Counted from the first letter of the stretch, positions 16,797-26,910 are shown. The stretch: 64,000 nt of DNA from CAZCZZ01 sp964503335 (GCA_964503335.1 CAZCZZ010000014.1:4260-68259), one strand, 5' to 3'. The notes: generated by a model from the letters alone, not told the origin. Numbers and translations are program-made.

Positions 16797-19670
16797 TTAC
16801 GGCAACTTCACGCCGACACGGTACGCTCGCTGGTTCGTGGATTCGGTATCCACCAGCGTCTGCGACCCACCCGCCGCGGGCACATTCGTTTGGCCTGGAA
16901 CAGCCTGCCACGAGCCACTCAAGAGATCGTTGCGATATTCGAGGCTGTAGAGTCGGCCTGTGTACGACGGGAATACGATTCCGAATCCGTTTGAGATCGC
17001 GATCGCGCGGAAGAACGACGCGGAGTTGGTCGGTTCGGTGCCCGCGATAAACTCCTCTTGCGACGTAAAACCATCCGTGTCGCTGTCCTGCCCGGGCGCG
17101 TTCGTGATCGTTCCGTAGAACTGCGTCTCCCACGCGTCGGGCAATTGATCCACGTCCAGATCCGTGAGGTCAACGGTCCACGGCGTGAGCGTGACGAAGC
17201 CGAATCCGAAGTTTCCGAAGCCATCGAGTCCGGCCGGGCTATCGGCGAACTCGCCGAGGAAATTCGCGGACAGGTAGCGATCCGGCGGTTGCGTTCCGTC
17301 GCTCGCGATCACGCCGCAGACCGTGAGTTGCGTCACCGATGAAATTCCCGCTGCATTGAGGCTTGACCACGGGATCGCCGCTTCCCAGCGGTCCATCTGC
17401 TGGTTTCCGTCCCCGTCCGCGGAAGTTGTCGCCGTGGTATTCGAGCCATCGAACTGCGAGAGCCGGGAGCCGCCGACAGAGACGAACGACGTAGTCGAGA
17501 GATAGTAGATGCCCTGGCCGAAGTCGTAGCCGTTTCCGAGGTTGAACGAAGGATACTGCCCGTCGCCCCACTCGTCACCTATCACGATGGCCATGTCCAT
17601 TGGAGACGCAAACGCCACATTGTGCATCAGATCGAGGCCTTGGACGGACCCCGACAGATCCCATAGGTTGCCCTTGTTATCGGTCAGGGTGTTCAAGCCA
17701 AGGAAGAGAACCTGCGCATTGTTGTTACCACCCACATCGCACCCGTAGGCGCCTATGTAGAGATTGGTTGAGTCGGCGTTGAAATAGATGTGACCGAAGT
17801 CGCCGAAACCGCACTGCAAATGCGTCCGCGCAGAGCCTCCCGCCGTGACGAAATCGAAGTTGTCACCGATCGCATTCTGTCCCGGCGGATCGATGGCGAC
17901 AGACGGCGCGCCAAGGGCCAGTTGCGGATTGCTCGCGGGCTGGGCGACATTGCACGCGTCGCAGACATCGCCAATCCCGTCACTGTCAGTATCGACTTGA
18001 TTCGCATTGCTCACGTCGGGGCAGTTGTCCGTCACGTTGGCGATGCCATCGCCGTCACGGTCGGAATCGCACGCATCGCCGATGAGATCGAAGTCGAGGT
18101 CTTCCTGGCCCGGATTGAAGATCGCAGAGCAGTTGTCACATACATCGCCCGCACCATCCACGTCCCCGTCGAGCTGGCCCGCGTTGCTGATCGCGGGACA
18201 GTTATCGAGAAGGTCGAGAACGCCGTCGGCGTCCGTGTCGATCTGGTTCGTGACGGAATTTATTGCCGCTGCGAGATCAGGCAGCGGGCCGATGTTGTCG
18301 GTTCCTTGCTGCGGCGTACCCGTGCTGCGCAGAATGCTGCGGATCAGCGCGGGCGAAGCGGAGTTGGTGAAGCGCTGTCGATACGCCTGCTGCAGGACCG
18401 CTGCGGCACCAGCGACGATGGGTGACGCGCTCGAAGTGCCGGAGAAAGACGCCGTGAACTCCTGGTTCGTTCCCTCGCTGCTATAGAGATCGCCATAGCC
18501 CGTCGTCACCACGAGCTGCCCATACCCTTGAAGGTCCATGGTAGAGCCATAGTTGGAAAACGAAAGTCGGCTGCGCGGCGTGGAGTACTGGGGCGGCTCA
18601 CCCGCTCCTACCAGAATCGCACCCGAGTCATTCTCGGCGAGAAACGGGTAATGACCCCCATTTCCCGTGCTGTAGATCGGATCATCGAGATTCTGATACC
18701 CGTTGGCGCCCGCTTCGACGACGGTGACGCCTTGCGCCACGGCGGCCACAATGGCGTCGTAATACGGCTCATACCATTCAATGGGGACATACAATGAACC
18801 ACCATTGGGACCGCTGATCTGCTGCTCAATGATGATCACATCGCCGGTGCTCAACGCAGTCAGCGCGTTCATGATGGCACCGCCGGCGTTGTAACCGGAG
18901 AACTCGCCGGTGTACGGACTGGCAAAGTAGAAGCTCGCGCCGTAGGCGCTCCCGCGAACGCCGTTACCGTTGTTCAAGCCTCCCATTTCGCCCAGCACGG
19001 CCGTACCATGGTCAGGGCCGAAACCTGTGACCCAGGGCGTATCACCCAGCAACGTCACAGCCGGTAGATCCTGGTGGGTTGCATTCCATTCGTATTCGAT
19101 ATCGCAGATCTTGACGCCAGCCCCTGTGAATCCGGCCAGCCAGGCCTTGCGGGCGTCAATGCCCTGCGGCGCGGCGTCCAGGTATCGCTGCCAGGTCCCC
19201 GTGAAATTGTTCGAGATGCTGTGATCTGGCGCGGCAGGCGGAGGCGCCATGACGGGCACGCGGAAGACCTTCTCCACCTCGTCGAGTTGTTCGAGCAGGG
19301 CTCTCGCTTCCTCGGCGTTCATACCGTCGGGTAGTCGCACCCGCGCATAGGCATTGAGACTGCGCGACGCCTTGCCGGGCTTGCGCATTTGCACTTTCGC
19401 GCTGACGGCATCAAGGAAGTCCTCGCTGACCGAAGGATGCGATCGCTGCCAGACCGCGCCTCTCGAACGAAGCTCGGCAAATGCCTGCCGACCCGCAGCG
19501 CTTGTCACGGCCTTCGTGCCACGCACTGCAACCTTCGGCTCACCGTCCCGGATACGAAGCCCTGCATCCGCACGGAATCGAACTTCGAGAACGTTGGGCT
19601 CAAAGGATGTCGCCAGACCGAGAGACACCGAAGTTAAGAGAAACACGCATGCAACGACAATGGACCGCAT
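16797..19670 (-). CDS. Secreted S8 (subtilisin-like) protease with thrombospondin type 3 repeats
   Basis: The 957-aa product has a signal peptide, an inhibitor-like propeptide (~30-140) and a peptidase S8 domain (~170-470). The triad is Asp190 (KICDIEYEW), His221 (PDHGTAVLG) and Ser413 (GTSSASP); Asn323 in AGANGYQN is the oxyanion residue. The Asp box lacks the usual D-[ST]-G form. Residues ~480-590 are calcium-binding TSP3 repeats (DTDADGVLD, DNCPAISN). A further beta domain (~600-850) has DOMON-like features, and the tail carries DSDTDGFTSQEEF followed by a short PVC-type repeat domain. The start at 19670 is set by the signal peptide and by AGGGG 10 nt upstream. It probably acts outside the cell. 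Confidence 0.88.
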   Translation of the reverse strand: MRSIVVACVFLLTSVSLGLATSFEPNVLEVRFRADAGLRIRDGEPKVAVRGTKAVTSAAGRQAFAELRSRGAVWQRSHPSVSEDFLDAVSAKVQMRKPGKASRSLNAYARVRLPDGMNAEEARALLEQLDEVEKVFRVPVMAPPPAAPDHSISNNFTGTWQRYLDAAPQGIDARKAWLAGFTGAGVKICDIEYEWNATHQDLPAVTLLGDTPWVTGFGPDHGTAVLGEMGGLNNGNGVRGSAYGASFYFASPYTGEFSGYNAGGAIMNALTALSTGDVIIIEQQISGPNGGSLYVPIEWYEPYYDAIVAAVAQGVTVVEAGANGYQNLDDPIYSTGNGGHYPFLAENDSGAILVGAGEPPQYSTPRSRLSFSNYGSTMDLQGYGQLVVTTGYGDLYSSEGTNQEFTASFSGTSSASPIVAGAAAVLQQAYRQRFTNSASPALIRSILRSTGTPQQGTDNIGPLPDLAAAINSVTNQIDTDADGVLDLLDNCPAISNAGQLDGDVDGAGDVCDNCSAIFNPGQEDLDFDLIGDACDSDRDGDGIANVTDNCPDVSNANQVDTDSDGIGDVCDACNVAQPASNPQLALGAPSVAIDPPGQNAIGDNFDFVTAGGSARTHLQCGFGDFGHIYFNADSTNLYIGAYGCDVGGNNNAQVLFLGLNTLTDNKGNLWDLSGSVQGLDLMHNVAFASPMDMAIVIGDEWGDGQYPSFNLGNGYDFGQGIYYLSTTSFVSVGGSRLSQFDGSNTTATTSADGDGNQQMDRWEAAIPWSSLNAAGISSVTQLTVCGVIASDGTQPPDRYLSANFLGEFADSPAGLDGFGNFGFGFVTLTPWTVDLTDLDVDQLPDAWETQFYGTITNAPGQDSDTDGFTSQEEFIAGTEPTNSASFFRAIAISNGFGIVFPSYTGRLYSLEYRNDLLSGSWQAVPGQTNVPAAGGSQTLVDTESTNQRAYRVGVKLP

Positions 19671-19714
19671 AGAATTTTGCCCCTGCTGATAAGTACCCGA
19701 TATCGACCGGCGCG

Positions 19715-20740
19715 TCACTTCACCGAAGCCAGCTCCTCATACCACGCCAGCGCCATGTCCGTGTGAGGTGGATGGGGATCATGCCCGCCTTCATAGGTCT
19801 CGAGACGAACATCCTTGAATCCCGTCCTGTTGAGCGACGCATTGACGCGTCGTGCGTGATCCACGGTGGCAATCTGGTCTGTCGTGCCATTGCTCTGGAA
19901 GATCGGGACCTTCAGGAAAGCAAAACGGGGCGGCTTGTATTCGAGGAGTCCCTTCGAAGCCATGTCCTCGTTGCAGCCGCCCAGGAAGATGCCGATCACG
20001 TTATACTTCGCTTCCGCAAGGAGTGCGGCGATGTAGCCGCTCCGTTTTGCTCCGCCGGAGAATCCCGCGGCTGCGTAGGACCATGTACTTGATGCCGGCC
20101 ATGCTCTGTGCATTTCATCCAGCCCCGCACGGATCATGGACCACCGCCACGTCGTGGTGACCTTCAAGGGGGCCATGTTTCCCGGCCCGTCCGCTGCAAG
20201 GACAACCCAGCCGCGGGCGAGGGCTTCGCGCTGGTACTGGCGCCCATGATCGATGCTCGATGAATTGGCATCCGACGTGGCACTCACCACGAGCACACGC
20301 GCGGGCTTCGCCGGATCGAACGTTTCCGGCACGGCAATTCCAACGAGCGCATTGCTGACAACGGTGTTCTTTTCCTTGTCGAGCGCCTTGATCGCGTCCG
20401 GCGGCAGGGGCACCGTAAACGTCGTCATTTCCCCGCGAACGAGATCCACGCCTCCGAGTCGCAAGGACAACGGTGACGCATGGGTGACAGGAATTGCTTC
20501 TACGAGCCCCGTACGCCAACTCCGCACATAGTCCTGGTCGGCCTCCGAAAGCGACGCGATCCCGATGCCGAGGTCTCGACCGTCCGCCCGGCGCAAAACC
20601 ACCTTGTCGCCCTCCTCGCGTACGAGCTCTGCCTCCACGACGCTCCCCGCCCGTGAAGTCCATGAACGCAATTCCGCAGGACACGGGATTGAAGCAAGTG
20701 ACCACAAAAGGCTGATTAGCAAGGGATATCGACAATCCAT
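19715..20740 (-). CDS. Secreted alpha/beta hydrolase with N-terminal SHD1-like domain
   Basis: The 341-aa product has a signal peptide (~1-20). Residues ~22-75 form an SHD1-like domain (RSWTSRAGSVVEAELV...ISLSEADQDYV-type pattern), a feature of PVC secreted proteins. The rest (~100-340) is an alpha/beta hydrolase: AAGFSGGAKRSGY holds the nucleophile Ser, and YEGGHDPHPP near the end holds the likely His. The start at 20740 is chosen because GGAGGAG lies 4-10 nt before it; the in-frame TTG 12 nt earlier lies inside that ribosome site. It is followed after 44 bp by the subtilase gene on the same strand. Substrate unknown. Confidence 0.75.
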   Translation of the reverse strand: MDCRYPLLISLLWSLASIPCPAELRSWTSRAGSVVEAELVREEGDKVVLRRADGRDLGIGIASLSEADQDYVRSWRTGLVEAIPVTHASPLSLRLGGVDLVRGEMTTFTVPLPPDAIKALDKEKNTVVSNALVGIAVPETFDPAKPARVLVVSATSDANSSSIDHGRQYQREALARGWVVLAADGPGNMAPLKVTTTWRWSMIRAGLDEMHRAWPASSTWSYAAAGFSGGAKRSGYIAALLAEAKYNVIGIFLGGCNEDMASKGLLEYKPPRFAFLKVPIFQSNGTTDQIATVDHARRVNASLNRTGFKDVRLETYEGGHDPHPPHTDMALAWYEELASVK

Positions 20741-20832
20741 CGGCTCCTCCAACGTCCATTCAGTATGCCTACTTCCTCACCGCTTGCCATTCCCGAACGA
20801 ATGGGCTACAACCACGCTCCCTTTGTACTCCC

Positions 20833-20915
20833 GGTGGGATAGCGAAGTGGCCAAACGCATCAGACTGTAAATCTGACGGCTCACGCCTTCGAAGGTTCGA
20901 ATCCTTCTCCCACCA
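20833..20915 (+). tRNA. tRNA-Tyr (GTA)
   Basis: A cloverleaf is visible: acceptor GGTGGGA/TCCCACC, anticodon stem TCAGA/TCTGA around CTGTAAA with anticodon GTA at 20867-20869, a long variable arm (class II, as usual for bacterial tRNA-Tyr), and the T loop GGTTCGAATCC. CCA is not encoded. The 3' end is copied 203 bp further on. Confidence 0.95.
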
Positions 20916-21187
20916 TTCCCGCCCCTCTGCCCGCGTAACCCGTGACCCGTAATCTGCAGACGAATCAAGGACCCTTGGGAGAAGGATGAGAACCTTCGAT
21001 CGGGGCAAAGCCCCGAGGTTCGACTACCGCGCCGACGGCAGGCGCGGGAGGAGCTTGCTCAGCAAGACCCGCAGGGCGCAGGTCGCGGGCGCGACCGAAG
21101 TCCATCCTTCTCCCACCACCATCCCGCCCCTGTATTCCCGATTCACCCTGACCCGTAATCAGTAACCCGTAGACGGATCAAAGACCC
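20901..21187. repeat. Imperfect duplication of the tRNA-Tyr 3' end and its flank
   Basis: Copy one (20901-20974) and copy two (21104-21187) share, in order, ATCCTTCTCCCACCA (15 of 15), CCCGCCCCT, TGACCCGTAATC, and AGACGAATCAAGGACCC against AGACGGATCAAAGACCC. The copies are about 203 bp apart and enclose the structured element at 20977-21114. No gene is present between 20916 and 21351. Confidence 0.75.
20977..21114. repeat. Multi-hairpin palindromic element of unknown type
   Basis: Outer 12-bp arms GGGAGAAGGATG (20977-20988) and CATCCTTCTCCC (21103-21114) enclose several nested hairpins: AACCT/AGGTT with CGGGGC-AAA-GCCCCG inside it (20991-21020), CCGCGCC/GGCGCGG (21027-21047), CTTGCT/AGCAAG (~21054-21066), and GGTCGCG-GG-CGCGACC (21081-21096). 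It has no reading frame of note. It could be a structured RNA or a small palindromic mobile element. Confidence 0.6.
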
Positions 21188-21287
21188 GGACCTGTGGGCG
21201 AAGCGATAAAGGCCAGGTCGTAGACGATATCAGTTTTCTGGAGGAACGGCAGAGTTTGGTCGTCGCCGCGGGGCGGAAGGATTGGAT

Positions 21288-21330
21288 GGGAAGCATGGGA
21301 ATCAGGGGAGTCATGATACTCATGCTTCCC
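21288..21330. terminator. Hairpin after the CBM20 esterase gene
   Basis: Ten-bp arms GGGAAGCATG and CATGCTTCCC with a smaller palindrome (AGTCATGATACT) in the loop lie 22 bp past the stop of the minus-strand gene ending at 21352. There is no clear U tract. Confidence 0.4.
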
Positions 21331-21351
21331 TTACTTCTCATCGTCCAAGAC

Positions 21352-22482
21352 CTATCTTGCAGCTCCGAAAAGAAACCTTAGCGGCTTCTCCACGCGCGCG
21401 GCCCAGGCCTGCTCGTTGTGTTCGGAACCCTCGTCGAGGAACCACTCGTGGGCGTACCCTCTGGCGCGAAGCAGGTCGAGCATCTGGTCGCAGCCGGGTT
21501 GCAGGACCGACTCCAGTTCAATGGTGCCGTTGTCCATGTAGATCCGGATCGGCTTCGGCTCCCCTTCGTGCGCCTTCACGCGATCGAGCACATCGCTGCG
21601 GATGAAGGCGGGCGAGAGGCAGCCGGCTTTCGAAAAGACGTCCGGATGATCCCACGCCATGATGAAGGAAATGAGTCCGCCCATCGATGATCCCATGACG
21701 GCCGTGTTGGCCGCATCGGGCTTGGTGCGGTATGTCTGGTCGATCATCGGCTTCACGCGATCGATGACAAAACGCACGTACTTCTCCGTAAGATTGCGAT
21801 CGTCGCCGTATTCGGCTGTGCGATTCGGTGTGTTGTACATGCCGACAACTATCATGGGCTCAATCGCGCCTTCCCGGATCAACCGGTCCGCCTCTTCGTC
21901 CACCTGCCATTCGTGACCGAAGGCGGAAGTCGAAGGATCAAAGACGTTCTGTCCATCGTGCATATAGAGGACCGGGTATCGCCGTTCCGCGTTCGACTCA
22001 TAGTCGGGCGGGAACCAGACCACGATGTCGCGTGGCATCAGGCCGTCACCCTCCACTGCCCGATGATAGATCACCGTTCCCGTCACGTGACCGCGCTGGG
22101 AAAAGACCTCGTCCTTCCACTTGGCGACATGGACCGAAACCGTCGTTGGCTGCGTGACAAACAGGAGGTTGTTTTCCGGAATCGTATCGTCGGCGTTCAG
22201 CGCCTCCGTCACCCAGGAGCCCCGAGTGATCTTGAACTGCACGGGTAGATCGGCATCGATATCAAACGACCGGGACCACACCCCGTCTTCGCTACGATTC
22301 AGCGGAACACCTGCAGGATCCCATGTACCAAGCGACGGTACATTGCCCACAATGTGGACCTTGTCGCCTTCAGGCAGATGGTCGACAGTAACCTGGACGG
22401 TGAAGGAGACTTGCCCTGCATGCGACATGGCCAAGAATCCCCCCGACATCAGCAGCGCAGTACACAGAGCCCGGTGTGACAT
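21352..22482 (-). CDS. Secreted esterase with N-terminal CBM20 starch-binding domain
   Basis: The 376-aa product has a signal peptide (~1-22), then a CBM20-like domain (~25-122) with VHIVGNVPSLGTWDP, the usual starch-binding signature, and a Trp-rich end. Residues ~135-376 form an enterochelin-esterase/esterase-D type alpha/beta hydrolase with Ser266 in GSSMGG and a late His in GSEHNEQAW. CBM20 suggests anchoring to alpha-glucan granules; the esterase substrate (for example acyl groups on glucan or plant material) is not known. It starts 10 bp from the tRNA-Asp gene. Confidence 0.82.
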   Translation of the reverse strand: MSHRALCTALLMSGGFLAMSHAGQVSFTVQVTVDHLPEGDKVHIVGNVPSLGTWDPAGVPLNRSEDGVWSRSFDIDADLPVQFKITRGSWVTEALNADDTIPENNLLFVTQPTTVSVHVAKWKDEVFSQRGHVTGTVIYHRAVEGDGLMPRDIVVWFPPDYESNAERRYPVLYMHDGQNVFDPSTSAFGHEWQVDEEADRLIREGAIEPMIVVGMYNTPNRTAEYGDDRNLTEKYVRFVIDRVKPMIDQTYRTKPDAANTAVMGSSMGGLISFIMAWDHPDVFSKAGCLSPAFIRSDVLDRVKAHEGEPKPIRIYMDNGTIELESVLQPGCDQMLDLLRARGYAHEWFLDEGSEHNEQAWAARVEKPLRFLFGAAR

Positions 22483-22491
22483 AAAAAAGAA

Positions 22492-22568
22492 TGGCGGGAG
22501 CGGCGGGACTCGAACCCGTAACCTCTGCCGTGACAGGGCAGCGCTCTAACCAGTTGAGCTACGCCCCC
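22492..22568 (-). tRNA. tRNA-Asp (GTC)
   Basis: Read on the minus strand: acceptor GGGGGCG/CGCTCCC (one G-U), D arm GCTCAACTGGTTAGAGC, anticodon stem CTGCC/GGCAG around CTGTCAC with GTC at 22534-22532, and T loop GGGTTCGAGTCCC. The encoded CCA ends at 22492. Confidence 0.95.
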
Positions 22569-22658
22569 GCCTTGAAAACGTGGGGGGCATAGTAGTGTGG
22601 AAGCGGTCCATTTCAAGAGGAAACTGTGTAGAATCGGATTCCGGCGTATCGTTGCGCC

Positions 22659-24959
22659 ATGAGGGCGATTTTCAGGGCCGGCTTGCCCGGAATGATGATT
22701 TGGTTGACGATGGGATGCACGGACATGTCCCAGCCACAAACACCTGAAAAGCAGCCACATCGGAACCGACTCGCCGCCGAAAGCAGCCCCTACCTCCTGC
22801 AACACGCATCCAACCCCGTGGACTGGCTCCCGTGGGGTGAGGAAGCGTTTGCGAAGGCGCGCGCTGAAGACAAGCCCATCTTCCTTTCGATCGGTTACTC
22901 CTCCTGCCACTGGTGCCATGTCATGGCGCATGAATCATTCGAACACGACGGCGTGGCGGCGATCCTCAACCGCTATTTCGTCCCCGTGAAAGTCGATCGG
23001 GAGGAGCGCCCCGACATCGACGACATCTACATGGTCGCGACCCAGATCATGACAGGCCGCGGCGGCTGGCCGAACTCGGTCTGGCTCATGCCCGACGGTC
23101 GCCCGTGGTATGCGGGCACCTACTTCCCCCGCGAAGACCGCCTAGGCCGACCCGGCTTCATCACCTTGCTGACCAAACTTGCTGAGATCTGGCAGACCCA
23201 ACGCACAGGCGTGGAAGAACAAGCCAACCAGCTCGCCGCAGCGATCCGGCAAAACGCCGAGGCGGCCGCACAAGGCTCAACCGATGCGGTGGACGCCGAC
23301 GCCCTGCTCGTCGATGCCATGCATGAATTGAGTGAAGGCTACGACGCACGGCATGGCGGCTTCGGATCGGCACCGAAGTTCCCTCCCCACACCGTGCTCG
23401 ACCTGCTCATGCGCGCGCCGCGCCTGGAACCATTCGACACGCGCCTTCAGCTAATCACCGGGACGCTCGACGCGATCATGCTCGGCGGCATCCGCGACCA
23501 CATCGGCGGCGGCTTTCACCGCTACTCCACGGACGCCGAATGGCTCGTGCCCCATTTCGAGAAGATGCTGTACGACAACGCACAACTTGCGGCGGCCTTC
23601 GCCAACGCGTTCGCCCTGACCCGCAAGGAGGAATACGCCACCGTGGCGCGAGAGACCTGTGACTGGGTGCTGCGCGAGATGACCGGCCCCGAGGGTGGCT
23701 TCTACTCCGCCCTCGATGCGGACAGCGAGGGCGAGGAAGGTCGCTTCTACGTCTGGTCGCATGAGGAGATTCTCCGCGTACTCGGATCTAACGACGGTGA
23801 GCACTTCTGCAAGACCTACGGCGTCCTGCCGGGCGGCAACTTCCAGGACGAAGCGTCGGGCGACGACACCGGATTCAACATTCCGCACCTCGCCGGCCCC
23901 GTTCGCGAAGAAGCAGGCCGCCTCAACGCGTCGATCCTTAAACTCCGCGACGTGCGATCCAAGCGCATCTGGCCCGGCCTCGACGACAAGGTGATCACAT
24001 CCTGGAACGGCCTCATGATCAGCGCGCTGGCGCAGTGCGGAAAGATCCTGAATGAGCCCAGCTACACGCAAGCGGCGGAGAAAGCGGCTCGGTTCATCCT
24101 CAGGGATATGCGTCACGACGGCAACCTGCTCCACACCTGGCGGAAGGGCACAGGGAAAGGCCGCGCCTACCTCGACGATTACAGCGCGCTCGCGAATGCG
24201 CTGCTTGATCTTTCGGAGGCGACGGGAAATCCGGTGTGGCGCAAGGAAACTGCCGCGCTCATGCAAGTCGTCCTGGATTCATTTCAAGACAAACAGCGCG
24301 GTGGATTCTACTTCACATCGGAGCACCACGAGGACCTGATCACGCGCACGCGCGATGCCTTCGACCAAGCCATGCCCTCAGCAAGCAGCCTCACCATCCG
24401 CGCCCTTGTTCGGCTCGGGGAACCCAAAGGTCTCGAAGCCGCGGTACGCGCCATGACCATGCTTGCACCCGCGATGAAACGATCACCCACGGGCACAGCC
24501 GCCCTGCTCCACGCCGCCCTGCTGCTCAAAGAACAACGTGCGACCCCTCCGCCTGCCGTGACTGATGTCGTCTCAATCGCGATCCATCCGAAAGCGCGGT
24601 CAGTTCATGCCGGTGGTGAAGTCGATGTAGACGTGATGTTGACAATTTCCAACGGCTGGCATGTGCAGGCGAACAAGCCGTCGCTCGACTACCTGATTGG
24701 AACATCAATTGCCGTAGCCGGAGACTTCACGTTGAAGAGCGCGTCGTTCCCTTCTGGGAAGACCTTGAAGCTGGGCGATGACGAATTGCGTGTCTATTCT
24801 GGGTCGCTTTCGATCCCCGCGACGCTTCTGGCGAATCCAAATCTCATGCCACCCTTTGCCACGGCGAAAGTAACCGTGACTTGGCAGGCGTGTGATGATG
24901 GATCGTGCCAGGCGCCTCAGAGCTCCACGCACGAAATCACCTTGCGCGTTTCGGAGTAA
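22659..24959 (+). CDS. Exported DUF255/YyaL thioredoxin-like protein fused to a DsbD-alpha-like domain
   Basis: The 766-aa protein begins with a hydrophobic leader ending in LTMGC, a weak lipobox (Cys20). Residues ~35-200 are the DUF255 thioredoxin-like domain ([14 protein letters not shown]) with the CHWC pair Cys83/Cys86; ~200-620 form the alpha/alpha-toroid region of the YyaL/SSP411 family ([20 protein letters not shown]). The last ~130 residues match the N-terminal domain of DsbD, with the Cys745/Cys750 pair in ACDDGSC. Family members are usually cytosolic and ~680 aa, without this tail. Fusion and leader suggest a periplasmic redox role. Confidence 0.88.
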   Translation: MRAIFRAGLPGMMIWLTMGCTDMSQPQTPEKQPHRNRLAAESSPYLLQHASNPVDWLPWGEEAFAKARAEDKPIFLSIGYSSCHWCHVMAHESFEHDGVAAILNRYFVPVKVDREERPDIDDIYMVATQIMTGRGGWPNSVWLMPDGRPWYAGTYFPREDRLGRPGFITLLTKLAEIWQTQRTGVEEQANQLAAAIRQNAEAAAQGSTDAVDADALLVDAMHELSEGYDARHGGFGSAPKFPPHTVLDLLMRAPRLEPFDTRLQLITGTLDAIMLGGIRDHIGGGFHRYSTDAEWLVPHFEKMLYDNAQLAAAFANAFALTRKEEYATVARETCDWVLREMTGPEGGFYSALDADSEGEEGRFYVWSHEEILRVLGSNDGEHFCKTYGVLPGGNFQDEASGDDTGFNIPHLAGPVREEAGRLNASILKLRDVRSKRIWPGLDDKVITSWNGLMISALAQCGKILNEPSYTQAAEKAARFILRDMRHDGNLLHTWRKGTGKGRAYLDDYSALANALLDLSEATGNPVWRKETAALMQVVLDSFQDKQRGGFYFTSEHHEDLITRTRDAFDQAMPSASSLTIRALVRLGEPKGLEAAVRAMTMLAPAMKRSPTGTAALLHAALLLKEQRATPPPAVTDVVSIAIHPKARSVHAGGEVDVDVMLTISNGWHVQANKPSLDYLIGTSIAVAGDFTLKSASFPSGKTLKLGDDELRVYSGSLSIPATLLANPNLMPPFATAKVTVTWQACDDGSCQAPQSSTHEITLRVSE

Positions 24960-24960
24960 T

Positions 24961-25034
24961 GGGAGGGCGAAGCCTCCGGCTAAGCCGATTGCGATTACGC
25001 TCCGACGGCTCAGCTGGAGGCATCGCCCTACCTA
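24961..25034. repeat. Palindromic repeat, CCGGMTRAGCCG family, between convergent genes
   Basis: GGGCGAAGCCTCCGGC on the left pairs with the mirror block near GGAGGCATCGCCC on the right. It contains CCTCCGGCTAAGCCG, close to the 8575-8589 copy. It starts two bases after the DUF255 gene and ends 7 bp before the aroC stop, filling nearly the whole gap. Confidence 0.65.
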
Positions 25035-25040
25035 CAGGAG

Positions 25041-26120
25041 CTAGGCGCGCGTCTTTTGGATCAGCGCGGCGTCGATCAACACCAAGGCCGCCATCGTTTC
25101 CACGATGGGGATTGCGCGGTTCACGACGCAGGGGTCGTGACGGCCTTTGGCCTCCAACGTGGCAGGTTTCCCGTCGAAGTCCGCCGTCTGCTGCGCCTGG
25201 CTGATGGTCGCGGGCGGCTTGAAGGCGATGCGGAAGACAATGGGCTCACCGTTGGAGATTCCGCCCTGTATCCCGCCGCTGTTGTTGGTTGTTGTGCCGA
25301 GGCGAGCACCCTTCTTCACAAATGGATCATTGTGCTTGCTGCCGGGGAGGCGAACGCCAGCGAAACCGGAGCCGATTTCGAAGCCCTTTGTCGCGGGAAT
25401 GGATAGCATGGCCTGCGCGAGGCTGGCCTCGAGTTTCTGGAACACGGGTTCGCCGAGGCCTGCCGGGACATTGCGGCATACGCAGGTGACGATGCCGCCC
25501 ATCGAATCACCCGCGTCGCGGGCCTTCTTCACGGCTTCCACCATCCGCTCTGCCGTGGCTGTGTCGGGACAACGCATGATCGTAGCGTCTACCTGGTCGC
25601 GCTGGATCGTCATCGCATCGACGGGCGGCGCATCGATGGTTCCGGCGCTGCTGACCCATGCGACGATCTCAATGCCGTGGTGAAGCTTGAGAATCTTCTC
25701 GGCGATGGCGCCGGCGGCAACGCGTCCGACCGTCTCTCGCGCGCTTGACCGGCCGCCGCCGCTGGATGCACGGATGCCGTACTTCTGCTGGTAGGTAAAG
25801 TCTGCATGCGAAGGACGCGGGATCGTTGCCATCTCGGCATAGTCGCCGGGCCGCTGGTCCTTGTTCGGTACAAGCAGACCGATCGGCGTTCCAAGCGTGA
25901 TGCCATGCTCCGTGCCGGAGAGTATTGTGACCGTATCGGATTCCTGCCGCGGCGTACTCACGGCGCTTTGCCCGGGACGGCGACGGTCCAACTGGGGCTG
26001 GATGTCCGCCTCGGTCAGCGGGATGCGCGGCGGGCACCCGTCCACCACGGCGCCCACGGCCTTGCAGTGTGATTCGCCGAAGGTGGTTACTCGAAATAGC
26101 GTTCCGAACGTGCTGGACAT
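25041..26120 (-). CDS. aroC: Chorismate synthase
   Basis: The enzyme turns EPSP into chorismate, the last shikimate step, with reduced FMN. The 359-aa length is normal. The signature [17 protein letters not shown] is near the N-terminus; the [11 protein letters not shown] block and the [11 protein letters not shown] segment are also conserved. The start at 26120 ([11 protein letters not shown]) is the family start, with GGAG 6 nt upstream; the upstream extension to 26402 is spurious. Gene is isolated from other aro genes here and faces a membrane-protein gene divergently. Confidence 0.96.
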   Translation of the reverse strand: MSSTFGTLFRVTTFGESHCKAVGAVVDGCPPRIPLTEADIQPQLDRRRPGQSAVSTPRQESDTVTILSGTEHGITLGTPIGLLVPNKDQRPGDYAEMATIPRPSHADFTYQQKYGIRASSGGGRSSARETVGRVAAGAIAEKILKLHHGIEIVAWVSSAGTIDAPPVDAMTIQRDQVDATIMRCPDTATAERMVEAVKKARDAGDSMGGIVTCVCRNVPAGLGEPVFQKLEASLAQAMLSIPATKGFEIGSGFAGVRLPGSKHNDPFVKKGARLGTTTNNSGGIQGGISNGEPIVFRIAFKPPATISQAQQTADFDGKPATLEAKGRHDPCVVNRAIPIVETMAALVLIDAALIQKTRA

Positions 26121-26223
26121 ACGATTCTCCGTGCGGGGGACGTTATACTGGAGCACGGTCGTTCGCAAGCCAGCCGGTTCTTTCGTCTTTTGCGAAGTCG
26201 AGCAGACCGCCATACTCCTGCGC

Positions 26224-26910
26224 ATGTTGCCTGCAGACAGGATTGCTCGTCCCGTTGCCTTGGCCTGGGCCGCCAGGGGATTCTCCTGCATCTTCTGGGG
26301 CATGGCTATCAGCCTGCTTCTTGCGTCGGGCTTTCTTTCCGTCAGAGCCTTCACGCACCTGAGGATCCCCTCCCATCTGCCCGGCCTGATCCTGATCCTC
26401 ACCGGCGCGATCTTCCTTCACCGGTCAGGGATGGGCTCGGCGTATTGGGTCGACCGGACCAACGGCCTGACGATGGCGGCGGCGCTCATGATCTATTTCA
26501 CGCCGTTCCTCGCCTGGTGGAGAAGAATGCCGCACGAGGTGCTTTATCACGTGAACATCATAGCCCTCGCAGGCGTAACGTTGTGGTTCCTGGTCGCACT
26601 GCACCGGCTGGCCGAGGAACTGGGACGGGCACGAGGAAACCAGATCCTTCGCGTGGAGTCGCGCCTGTGTCTCTGGTCATCGCTCGCTCTCTACCTGATG
26701 CCCATCGCTATCATGCTGATTGAATGGCTGCCCGGCGCCATCGGGTCGAAAGCGGCCGGAAGCGACGTGATTCCCGTGTATTTTATCGTCTGGCCCCGCT
26801 GGGTCTTTGCCATTTTCTCCATGCCGTTCCTGCTCACCATGGCCGTGGCATGGGAGGCCAAGGAGCATTGCCTTGGCGAAGCCCACTCATCCCGCGAGGT
26901 CACGCTATGA
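26224..26910 (+). CDS. Hypothetical multi-pass membrane protein
   Basis: The 228-aa product has about five to six hydrophobic segments (for example [17 protein letters not shown] and [14 protein letters not shown]) joined by short basic loops. I recognise no family. The start at 26224 is the first Met after the aroC start region and comes just before the first membrane segment; the frame is open further upstream without likeness. A TTATACT hexamer at ~26143 could be its -10 box. It overlaps the next gene by 4 bp (ATGA), so both are one operon. Confidence 0.7.
   Translation: MLPADRIARPVALAWAARGFSCIFWGMAISLLLASGFLSVRAFTHLRIPSHLPGLILILTGAIFLHRSGMGSAYWVDRTNGLTMAAALMIYFTPFLAWWRRMPHEVLYHVNIIALAGVTLWFLVALHRLAEELGRARGNQILRVESRLCLWSSLALYLMPIAIMLIEWLPGAIGSKAAGSDVIPVYFIVWPRWVFAIFSMPFLLTMAVAWEAKEHCLGEAHSSREVTL

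Noticed and set aside
20901..21118. The two copies of the tRNA-Tyr end as attL/attR of an integrated element
   Set aside because: Only ~200 bp lie between them and no integrase or cargo gene is present; a palindromic element or local duplication fits better.
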